From contig JAFQCV010000013.1 of NCBI GenBank assembly GCA_017416325.1, forward strand, positions 1-36,634: a DNA stretch of 36,634 nucleotides, given 5' to 3'. The stretch is from Oscillospiraceae bacterium. GTDB taxonomy: Bacteria; Bacillota; Clostridia; Oscillospirales; Oscillospiraceae. Position numbers and translations under genes: made by a program. This document shows positions 16,117 through 22,397 of the stretch, piece after piece. The notes under the pieces are model-generated. The model did not search any database, had not been told where the DNA came from, and worked only from the letters and a program-made list of their open reading frames with translations. The first letter of the stretch is position 1. The number at the start of each line of letters is the position of its first letter.

Positions 16117-16192
16117 GCACCGGTGGCTCAATGGATAGAGCATCGGATTCCGGTTCCGAGGGTTGGGGGTTCGAGTCCCTTCCGGTGTACCA
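16117..16192 (+). tRNA. tRNA-Arg, anticodon CCG
   Basis: A 76-nt cloverleaf with encoded CCA. The acceptor GCACCGG pairs with CCGGTGT (first pair G-U). The D stem is GCTC/GAGC. The anticodon stem TCGGA/TCCGA encloses TTCCGGT with CCG at 16150-16152, reading codon CGG. The variable loop is five bases and the T arm is GGGGG-TTCGAGT-CCCTT with two G-U pairs. It has its own promoter and terminator. The serine-recombinase module begins just behind its terminator. Confidence 0.95.
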
Positions 16193-16193
16193 T

Positions 16194-16248
16194 AACGATT
16201 GTTCTTATAGGATTTGAACTCCTATAGGAACAATCGTTTTTTTTATTG
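16194..16248 (+). terminator. Terminator of tRNA-Arg
   Basis: A 19-bp stem (16194-16212 with 16220-16238; one G-U pair), 7-base loop TTTGAAC, then a run of eight T. The reverse strand also offers an A/T-rich stem for the convergent recombinase operon. Confidence 0.95.
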
Positions 16249-16259
16249 CCGTTTTTACC

Positions 16260-16637
16260 TCATACCATAGAAGCCAATTTTGCCAACATTTCGTACTGAA
16301 GAATCGAGTTGACCTGATCCGTCTTAACATCGTCCTTAGCGGATATAAGCTTAATGTTACGATGCCTCAGTTGCTTAGCATATTCAATAGCAATTGATGG
16401 ATTCCTTGAAAGTCTGGAAACATCGCCTACAAGGATCGCAGCTCTATGCCTCTGTGCCAGATTCATTGCTAACCGCAATCTGAATCTTCGGCGGTATCTG
16501 CCTTTGTGTTTTTCCATTATGACGGCTACAACTTGCCAGTTGTTTTCCTCTGCTATTTTTAGCAGGTGGTTTCGTTGGATTATCAATTGCTCGTGTGTTT
16601 CAGATCTGCATAGCAGAACCACATTTTTAATATCCAT
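16260..16637 (-). CDS. Mini serine-recombinase-like protein lacking the catalytic Ser
   Basis: Protein of 125 aa with only a resolvase-type N-terminal fold. The first strand is VVLLCRSETHEQ; aligned on the Arg of the usual YxRxS motif, Glu13 stands where the nucleophile Ser belongs (Ser12 is one residue off). The second landmark, GDVSRLSRNPSIAIEYAKQL, closely matches the DRLxR helix of resolvases and keeps its arginines, and IKLISAKDDV fits the next strand. No DNA-binding recombinase domain, zinc ribbon or HTH is present. AGGAG lies seven bases before ATG and overlaps the stop of the 76-aa gene, so both are coupled to each other and to the large recombinase upstream. It ends about ten bases from the tRNA terminator T tract. 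A partner or directionality role is inference only. Confidence 0.7.
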   Translation of the reverse strand: MDIKNVVLLCRSETHEQLIIQRNHLLKIAEENNWQVVAVIMEKHKGRYRRRFRLRLAMNLAQRHRAAILVGDVSRLSRNPSIAIEYAKQLRHRNIKLISAKDDVKTDQVNSILQYEMLAKLASMV

Positions 16638-16647
16638 TGTTTTTCTC

Positions 16648-16878
16648 CTAACCCCTGAAAGTAATCACCGCCTCGTTAAGTTGTGCCTGCTGAGTTGTCA
16701 GCAAAGACAGAATCTTCGTATCGAGCTGGCTACTTCCGGTGTTTACTACTTTGAAGCCTTGTTTTTCTGCATAGGCTTTTGCTAATTCTGCTTGCTTTTT
16801 CTGAGTCGTTCTCTCTTTATGACTTTCTTCACATAAGCACTCTTTATTTGCAACTCTTACATAGCAAATAGTAGTCAT
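16648..16878 (-). CDS. Second mini recombinase-like protein with Ser-to-Ala change
   Basis: Protein of 76 aa. Its start, TTICYVRVANKECLCEES, aligns to the YxRVSxxxQ opening of serine recombinases, but Ala10 replaces the catalytic Ser. The following helix QKKQAELAKAYAEKQGFKVV fits the first helix and second strand of that fold. It stops before the region of the DRLxR helix. I chose ATG 16878, with AGGAAGGTG in front; a longer in-frame opening (16941) would overlap the large recombinase gene. The stop of the large recombinase is 22 bases upstream and the 125-aa gene starts 10 bases downstream, so the three form one operon. It could also be a decayed remnant, but its own ribosome site and clean frame argue against simple decay. 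Confidence 0.65.
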   Translation of the reverse strand: MTTICYVRVANKECLCEESHKERTTQKKQAELAKAYAEKQGFKVVNTGSSQLDTKILSLLTTQQAQLNEAVITFRG

Positions 16879-16900
16879 TGTATTCACCTTCCTATAATTG

Positions 16901-18616
16901 TTATACTGTCGCCAGCGGCAGCGGGTCATATGTAACCGCAACGCCCTGGCGCGTTTTCATTGTTACTTGCGGAAGAGGTATTCCAACCTCATTAGGAATC
17001 TCTATAGAACCTATACAGTTATAAAAGATGACCACCCGTTGAATTTGTCCTCCGGGAACATTCTCAGCTTGATGTACCTCGATATGGTCAATTAGCTCAG
17101 CCAATACACGGGGAGTCAGCTTTCTGATCCGCGTGTATTTTCGGACAGCGGCGATGAAAGTATCTGTGTTCGCGACCTTCGATGTTGCTTCATCAAACTT
17201 TGCTTTCAACACGCCGATCCGTTCAGCAATCGAGCTCTGCTCTTCCTCATACTTCTGAGCCAACTTCTTGAAGCGATCATCAGATATTTTACCAAGAGCA
17301 TTGTCTTCGTAGATTTTCTCAAACAGTACATCCAGTTCTTTGTCCCTTGCAATCAAAGCTCTCAATTCGCTTTCTCGTATACGCTGATCCGCTTCCATGG
17401 CATCTTTGGAATAATTTGCAACTGCTTTTGTGAAAACTTCTTCATATTGACAAGCAAACCGAGTCAGGCGTCTAACTTCACTGAGCACCACTTGTTCCAG
17501 AAAGTCTACACGAATATAGTGTGTTGACTGGCAGATCTTTCGTTTGCCTTGGTTATAGCCAGGGCAGTTGAAATACTTAATGTCATGGTTTGCTTGGTTG
17601 AAATGAAAATGTAATGTTTTTCCACAATCAGCACATTTCAACAGGCCGGAGAACAAGTTTTTCTCTCCGTCCATTCCTTTCCGTTTTCGGGTGCCATTAG
17701 AAAGAGCTTGGATTTTCTCAAAGGTTTCCCGATCCCATATTGCCGGGTTAACATCCCGAAAGATTACCATATCTTCCGGGTCATTCTGATACCGCTTCTT
17801 GTTTTTGTAGGATTTGGAATAGGTCTTGAAGTTGATAACATCCCCGCAATACTCCTGCATAGACAGCAAGTGATTAACGGTTGAGGCAGCCCACTTATAG
17901 GGATCAGGATTTGGGGCTCTGGTAGGCTTTCGCAGTCCCTTTGCAACAAGATAGTTACTCGGAGTAAGGATCTTTTGCTCAGTAAGCCAATCTGCAATCT
18001 GATTCGTACCCATTCCTTCCAATCGCATAGCAGCGATCTTTCTTAGTACAGCGCACGGTTCATCGTCAATGTCCCAAAGGTTTGATCCGTCAGTTCGCTT
18101 GATGTAGCCGTATGGTGGAAGACCGATAGGAATACCGGAATTGCCTTTGATCTTATAACTGATGCGGCGCTTTTTGCTAATATCTCTGGCATACCATTCA
18201 TTGAACAGATTCTTAATTGGGGCAAATTCACTTTCCCCCTCAGAGGTATCAATACCGTCGGAAACCGCAACCAACCGGATGTTGTGTTCAGGAAAGAAAT
18301 CTTCGATGAGTCGTCCAACTTCTATGTAATTACGACCTAATCTGGATAAATCCTTTACAAAAACTGCTGAGGCAACACCCATTTCAAGCTGCCTCATCAT
18401 CTCGTTAAATTCTGGACGGTTCATTGTTACACCGGAAACGCCGTCATCACAGAAGTAAATGAGGTTGGTATAGCCCTTATCCTTTGCAATCTTTGCGAGG
18501 AGCTTCTTCTGATTCGATATACTGTAACTGTCGCCTACGAGGTCATCATCGCGAGAGATTCGAGTATAGAGGAACGCTGTATCCTCCCGCTTATTTTTCT
18601 TACTTGACCGCGCCAT
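16901..18616 (-). CDS. Large serine recombinase (TndX/TnpX type)
   Basis: Protein of 571 aa expected to integrate and excise a mobile element by serine-mediated strand exchange. The catalytic domain has Y17-T-R-I-S21 in FLYTRISRDDD and KDLSRLGRNYIEVGRL. A recombinase DNA-binding domain (about 175-290, with PPYGYIKR) follows, then a zinc ribbon (LKCADCGK ... FNCPGYNQGKRKIC), a long coiled coil (about 395-485) and a C-terminal DUF4368-like end (AELIDHIEVHQ ... RVVIFYNCIGSIEIP). This arrangement is that of TndX of Tn5397 and relatives in gut Firmicutes. GGAGG precedes ATG 18616. It is the first gene of a three-gene operon ending at the tRNA terminator. AT-rich codon use contrasts with the genes before 16 kb, which suggests acquisition. 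Confidence 0.93.
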   Translation of the reverse strand: MARSSKKNKREDTAFLYTRISRDDDLVGDSYSISNQKKLLAKIAKDKGYTNLIYFCDDGVSGVTMNRPEFNEMMRQLEMGVASAVFVKDLSRLGRNYIEVGRLIEDFFPEHNIRLVAVSDGIDTSEGESEFAPIKNLFNEWYARDISKKRRISYKIKGNSGIPIGLPPYGYIKRTDGSNLWDIDDEPCAVLRKIAAMRLEGMGTNQIADWLTEQKILTPSNYLVAKGLRKPTRAPNPDPYKWAASTVNHLLSMQEYCGDVINFKTYSKSYKNKKRYQNDPEDMVIFRDVNPAIWDRETFEKIQALSNGTRKRKGMDGEKNLFSGLLKCADCGKTLHFHFNQANHDIKYFNCPGYNQGKRKICQSTHYIRVDFLEQVVLSEVRRLTRFACQYEEVFTKAVANYSKDAMEADQRIRESELRALIARDKELDVLFEKIYEDNALGKISDDRFKKLAQKYEEEQSSIAERIGVLKAKFDEATSKVANTDTFIAAVRKYTRIRKLTPRVLAELIDHIEVHQAENVPGGQIQRVVIFYNCIGSIEIPNEVGIPLPQVTMKTRQGVAVTYDPLPLATV

Positions 18617-18680
18617 CTATCCTCCTTTCTGCAGTCAAATAAACAGTACTCTAATTTGTACTGCGGCTGCAATTTGAAAG

Positions 18681-18857
18681 TCAGGTAGAGACCTCGCTCT
18701 TCATAAGCTTTAATAGGATTGAGCCGAGGGTTTCCTTTGCTGTTTCATTAAATCTCGGTTCCACAACAAAAGTAATTCGCCCAATCTTGTACTGCTGTTC
18801 CTGGATCAAATCTTCCTGCTTTGTAATGTGGGCATTAGAATCGGTACCCACGCTCAT
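18681..18857 (-). CDS. TnpW-like transposon-encoded protein
   Basis: Small protein of about 58 aa whose second half (YKIGRITFVVEPRFNETAKE, then TLGSILLKLMKSE) resembles the TnpW-type proteins often found beside serine recombinases in Clostridia elements. ATG 18857 is directly behind GGAGGTG (18858-18864). GTG 18851, with eight bases of spacing, is an equally good or better start. It lies upstream of the large recombinase on the same strand, in the position where Tn916 has xis. An excision-related role is therefore plausible but not shown. Confidence 0.6.
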   Translation of the reverse strand: MSVGTDSNAHITKQEDLIQEQQYKIGRITFVVEPRFNETAKETLGSILLKLMKSEVST

Positions 18858-19402
18858 CACCTCCGAAACTCTTACACCGGAGGCAGCAGTAAGCCGCATA
18901 GAATCCTGTGTTGGATTCGCCACCAGTATATTGAGCCTATATTTTTTGTCAAATTTCGTTTTTCGATATTCCAACAAAAATACGGCGTTTTTTCAAACTC
19001 ACTTGCTGATTTTGCAGAGAATATCGCTGTTTTTTGCTTTTGAAGAATACCGAAAAATATTTTTTCAATTTGTGTGAACATCAGATTTTTTCGGTCCCAT
19101 CTGATATGGGATACACTGCACCGGTTGACAACTTAGTGCATCGGGTGCACCAAGTTCCTGCATTACACCTTTTCATCACACGAGACGGTGTAACTGTAAG
19201 TCATACAGCACCGCTAAGCTCCTGCGGTATGTCTCATTATTCCGAAGTCATGGCAGCCTGCCGTTTGTCAGGCGGAGGATTTGTCGCTAAAGATAGCGCC
19301 GCTCGTCGGATCGTTGTGCATTGTATTACCATAATGCCAAAGCATATTTTTCAAGGTACAATGAGAGCAAGCTCTCTGAATCAACAGAACAGTGTTCTGA
19401 GA
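18858..19402. other. 545-base gap with hairpin cluster, no convincing gene
   Basis: The stretch next to TnpW (to about 19,080) is very T/A-rich. From 19,134 to 19,298 it changes to a run of small hairpins: GTGCA/TGCAC (19136-19150), CGGTG..CTGT/ACAG..CACCG (19186-19213), CCGC/GCGG (19211-19227), GCCTG/CAGGC (19256-19273) and CGCTA/TAGCG (19285-19298). A plus-strand open frame (19034-19486) crosses it but has no ribosome site and overlaps the HTH gene. Short minus-strand frames are also unconvincing. A structured RNA or transfer-origin remnant is possible. Confidence 0.4.
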
Positions 19403-19705
19403 TTATTTAGCAAGGTCCGTAAGGACTACAACAACAGGACGATTGGTGAAATGCTTCTTGATAAGCACCTCACGAAGCGCTGGTAAGCTCCCAGAGAGCG
19501 CTTCTCTTAATTCTTGAGCAAGGTCATTGTCTATGTAATAACCGGTCAAATCGCCGTCTGAGCCATACACGGGGTCAGTAGCCATTTCACGAATGTAACA
19601 ATCGTAGAAATCTATCAGCTTATCCTTTGCTGTAGGTTCTTTATTAAGAATACTGAGCACGAGGTTCTTACCCAGCCGAATCTCTCTTCTGTGTCTATTT
19701 TTCAC
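19403..19705 (-). CDS. HTH-domain protein of Tn916 Orf8-like position
   Basis: Protein of 100 aa. GKNLVLSILNKEPTAKDKL, FYDCYIREMA, GYYIDNDLAQELREAL and LPALREVLIKKHF are hallmarks of the small helix-turn-helix proteins encoded next to the sigma-like regulator of Tn916-family elements. It starts with GTG 19705, seven bases after AGGAGG, and overlaps the end of the sigma-like gene by 11 bases, which implies translational coupling. Its likely role is transcriptional control of conjugation or excision genes together with that sigma-like protein. No catalytic motif is present. Confidence 0.75.
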   Translation of the reverse strand: MKNRHRREIRLGKNLVLSILNKEPTAKDKLIDFYDCYIREMATDPVYGSDGDLTGYYIDNDLAQELREALSGSLPALREVLIKKHFTNRPVVVVLTDLAK

Positions 19706-20129
19706 TTAAAAGCCTCCTAAGTTTCTTAATTGCAGCAGCTTTGTGCTTTTGTACCATTCTTTTTGAAATTCCGTACTCCCGTGCCAATTCTTCTTGCCTG
19801 ATCTCCGAAAAAACGGATCGCAGAATCACATCTAACTGTATTGCTGTCAAAGCATCCAAAGCGTCGGTTAATTCTGATCTTTCAAGAAACACCACTTTTT
19901 TACCGACTGGATAACATTTCCTGTCTACTGTTCTATATCCCAGTTCTTCATATCCGATAATTTCTGCAACCTTTTCAATCTCTAAAAATGAATTCCCACT
20001 GCGTTCCTCTTTCTTAATGATCCTAAAAAAGCGAAACTTCTTGTTAATCAGCACAGAGATAATATACTTGTGTGCAGTATCAATGACTTCATCACTAATG
20101 TCCGATATAGTAAAATGATTATCAAGCAT
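19695..20129 (-). CDS. Sigma-70-like regulator of the mobile element (Tn916 Orf7-like)
   Basis: Protein of 144 aa with a clear sigma region 4-type HTH at the C-terminus: LDALTAIQLDVILRSVFSE, QEELAREYGISKRMVQKHK, AAAIKKLRRLLSEK. The N-terminal part (ISDISDEVIDTAHKYIISVL) does not look like a full region 2. In Tn916 the comparable Orf7 works with Orf8 to activate element genes; the gene order here is the same. I choose ATG 20129 behind AAGGTG; the frame stays open further upstream into the hairpin-rich leader but with no ribosome site. It is transcribed divergently from the XRE gene, with about 470 bases of leader between. Confidence 0.82.
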   Translation of the reverse strand: MLDNHFTISDISDEVIDTAHKYIISVLINKKFRFFRIIKKEERSGNSFLEIEKVAEIIGYEELGYRTVDRKCYPVGKKVVFLERSELTDALDALTAIQLDVILRSVFSEIRQEELAREYGISKRMVQKHKAAAIKKLRRLLSEK

Positions 20130-20293
20130 ACCGTTCACCTTTGTTGCCCTTTCACCATATAAGGAGTCATCGAAGAGCCAAAAGACGAACCATCCCGAAA
20201 AAAATATTTTTTGACCCTCCGACATTGTGTGTAATCCTCGACCTACCAAGTAGTCGTTTACGGAGGACCCCGGGCATAATGGAAGAAAGCCAA

Positions 20294-20344
20294 AAGATGG
20301 CGTACACCTTCGGTATTGTTCATACCAAAGGCATACGCCATCTT
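20294..20344. other. Long near-perfect hairpin in the leader of the sigma-like gene
   Basis: AAGATGGCGTA (20294-20304) pairs with TACGCCATCTT (20334-20344). Inside, CCTTCGGTAT pairs with ATACCAAAGG with one mismatch around a five-base loop. Together this gives about 21 bp. On the minus strand it follows the 15-codon leader frame and precedes the sigma-like gene, a position suited to attenuation or antitermination. Confidence 0.7.
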
Positions 20345-20363
20345 CTTGTGTATAAAATTTGGA

Positions 20364-20383
20364 ACTGGTAGTTCTCTGCCAGT
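20364..20383. other. Second leader hairpin
   Basis: ACTGGTAG-ttct-CTGCCAGT, an 8-bp stem (one T-G pair) with a tetraloop, between the leader frame and the long hairpin. Confidence 0.55.
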
Positions 20384-20446
20384 ACAAAGGTACTCTATGA
20401 TGCTGGAGGACACCATTATTTGCTGGCAGACTACCTTACGGGCTGT

Positions 20447-20494
20447 TTACAAGTGTCTGCACAAGGTGGGTCTTAGGTAATCCTTGCGTTTCAT
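20447..20494 (-). CDS. Putative 15-residue leader peptide
   Basis: ATG 20494 is six bases behind AAAGGAG (20501-20507), a better ribosome site than that of the following sigma-like gene. The frame reads MKRKDYLRPTLCRHL and stops with TAA. It is followed on the same strand by two hairpins (20383-20364 and 20344-20294) and then the sigma-like gene. Arg and Lys make up a third of the residues. The arrangement is that of translated leaders that control downstream transcription in mobile elements; coding is inferred from the ribosome site and context only. Confidence 0.45.
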   Translation of the reverse strand: MKRKDYLRPTLCRHL

Positions 20495-20601
20495 ACCGTA
20501 CTCCTTTCTTGTATACACTCTGCGTTCCAAACTTCGGACACGCCTATATCATTTATTTAAAACCCCCAAATTACTAAAATATAAGCGGAGGTGAACGGAG
20601 A

Positions 20602-20946
20602 GTGTTACTTAAAGAGGAAATACGAAAAGCTCCCGGGGATTTTGGACACATACTAAAAGCGATCCGCATAAAGAAAGGATACACCCGGGAGCAGCTATCT
20701 GAGCGTGCCAGCATCAGTACCCGCTACCTAAGTGCGATTGAGAATGAGCAGAGGGAGCCGAGCTATGATGTGCTATATAGACTGTTTCACAGTTTAGGTA
20801 TTTCTGCAGATACCGTCTTTTATCCGGGATCTGATATTGCCGATAATTCTGATGCCGAGCAGGTTAAACGCCTTTATATGGAATGCTCCGAAAGGGATCG
20901 TCTGATTATTCGTGCTATGCTTGATACAATGTTGGATAACAAATAA
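20602..20946 (+). CDS. XRE-family transcriptional regulator
   Basis: Protein of 114 aa with an N-terminal Cro/CI helix-turn-helix: FGHILKAIRIKKGYTREQLS, ERASISTRYLSAIENEQREP and YDVLYRLFHSLGI, followed by a short helical tail (DAEQVKRLYMECSERDRLII). It begins with GTG 20602 behind GGAGGTGA. It is divergent from the sigma-like gene, the position of Orf9 in Tn916, where it represses the orf7/orf8 promoter. Control of element transfer or excision is inferred from this match. A bidirectional hairpin closes the gene. Confidence 0.87.
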   Translation: MLLKEEIRKAPGDFGHILKAIRIKKGYTREQLSERASISTRYLSAIENEQREPSYDVLYRLFHSLGISADTVFYPGSDIADNSDAEQVKRLYMECSERDRLIIRAMLDTMLDNK

Positions 20947-20997
20947 TGTGTCTTTTCTCCATTATAACATAAATTTCGTATTACTGCACTACTATGT

Positions 20998-21023
20998 AAT
21001 AGCCCCCGGAATCGGGGGCTATT
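20998..21023. terminator. Bidirectional terminator between xre gene and signalling operon
   Basis: AATAGCCCCCG-gaat-CGGGGGCTATT. It separates the plus-strand xre gene from the minus-strand operon that ends at 21,055; A/T-rich flanks occur on both sides. Confidence 0.8.
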
Positions 21024-21054
21024 ATATATGCCAATTATTATTTGACATTTACGC

Positions 21055-22368
21055 TTACTTAACCTCAGTGCCACCCCATTCGATCACGGTGAAGCCCGTG
21101 CGTTCCGGTGCGGTCAGCTTCTGGGGCAGTATGCGGATCATATAATCAGAGGCCTTGAAAGTCATAAACACTCGGATCACCGTATCAGGTGCTGGTGTCA
21201 CCTCTAACTTTGCTGCATCTGAGTAGCATTCCGTCTGGAAGGAAATGATGTTGTATGGATTCTTCTCCATAAGGGGCAGCCAGTAAACAATGAATTCATT
21301 TGCTTCTTTACGGTTTAGACCCAGCTTTTCCAGAGCATCTTCCAGGAATGCTGCGGTATCCTCACCCTTGATACAGAAGCCTTCTGTCATATCCCACTGG
21401 GCATTGGTTTCACCTTCCCAGTAGAGATAGTTGTAGGTCTGACCATTGGCATCGGTCAGTGTACCATCGGGAGCTGCAGTTACCTGCCAACCTGCGTTAT
21501 AGGCAGGATAAGTGCAGGTTAGTTTGCCATCCAGATTCAGCTTAACAGAAACCTCAGTTTCTGTTTCCGGATAGAGGTATATAACCGGTTTGTAGGCCGC
21601 ATTGGGATCCGGCTGCCAATCACTGGCTTCAACAGTTAAAAAATCGACCTCCACGCGGTTATTTTCGCTGTCATAGTAGGTGTTCTCATAAGTGCAGGAA
21701 ATTTGATCACCTACACACCAATCATCCGACAGCGTGCCGTTCAGCTTGATTGTATAAGGCATGGGAATTACTGTTTTGGCAAAGAAGCAGTTAGAGTAGA
21801 TCTCCGTGATTACAATATGGTCGAATATGTTGTTGTCATATTTCTCTGCGGTTTCCTTATTCAGCCATTCCTCGGTGAATTCCTTATGGCGAAGGGCCTT
21901 AGCCAGTTCCCATTTCACGGCGTGGATCTGTGCCGGATAGGATTCCATAATGCCACCGGTGTAGTAGATCTCCACATCGCTGCCCACTTGTGCGCCAATA
22001 TCGCCGAGATCCGCAATGCTAAGATGGATCTTATCCGCACTACGGAGTTCATCTTCACCATCCACCGGCTGAACCAGTGCGGATGTGCTGTCTAACTCCA
22101 GAATTGTAGCAACAAATTTATGAACCACTTCCTGCTCTTCGTAGGTCCAAAGATCATCAATGGACTTGAAGTTGTTAGGGAACCAGTACACCTTGGTTGC
22201 TTCGTAAATGCCATCAGCAGTCAGTCGATTCCAGTCCACGATCTTGTAGGTTAGTGCAGAATACTCTCTTGTACCGCCATCCTCATACGGACTTTTGGGA
22301 ATAGGCATAAAGAGGACAGCAAGAAGAAGCACAAGTGCGAGGGCAGTAATAATTATCTTTTTTACCAT
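21055..22368 (-). CDS. Membrane-anchored exported protein with KPVIYLYPE domain
   Basis: Protein of 437 aa. It has an N-terminal signal or anchor (KKIIITALALVLLLAVLF), an extracellular middle part and a C-terminal domain starting KPVIYLYPETETEVSVKLNL and running through GWQVTAAPDGTLTD, YNYLYWEG and NEFIVYWLPLMEKNPYNI. I recognise this C-terminal block as a recurrent conserved domain of exported bacterial proteins without known activity. Start ATG 22368 is behind GGAGGTG. It is the last gene of a four-gene operon: ECF sigma factor, membrane partner, lipoprotein, this gene. It begins 29 bases after the lipoprotein stop. It may be a sensor part or an effector made with the sigma system. Confidence 0.7.
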   Translation of the reverse strand: MVKKIIITALALVLLLAVLFMPIPKSPYEDGGTREYSALTYKIVDWNRLTADGIYEATKVYWFPNNFKSIDDLWTYEEQEVVHKFVATILELDSTSALVQPVDGEDELRSADKIHLSIADLGDIGAQVGSDVEIYYTGGIMESYPAQIHAVKWELAKALRHKEFTEEWLNKETAEKYDNNIFDHIVITEIYSNCFFAKTVIPMPYTIKLNGTLSDDWCVGDQISCTYENTYYDSENNRVEVDFLTVEASDWQPDPNAAYKPVIYLYPETETEVSVKLNLDGKLTCTYPAYNAGWQVTAAPDGTLTDANGQTYNYLYWEGETNAQWDMTEGFCIKGEDTAAFLEDALEKLGLNRKEANEFIVYWLPLMEKNPYNIISFQTECYSDAAKLEVTPAPDTVIRVFMTFKASDYMIRILPQKLTAPERTGFTVIEWGGTEVK

Positions 22369-22397
22369 AAAGGCACCTCCTTCTGGGTGGTTGGCAA

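Noticed and set aside
16117-16192. Duplicate of the tRNA-Arg 3' end as an attachment site
   Set aside because: I looked for a second copy of GGTTCGAGTCCC in the window and saw none. Large serine recombinases also do not normally rely on tRNA-end repeats.
19034-19486. Plus-strand frame of 150 codons in the mobile element
   Set aside because: No ribosome site, no recognisable domain, crosses several hairpins and overlaps the well-supported HTH gene on the other strand.
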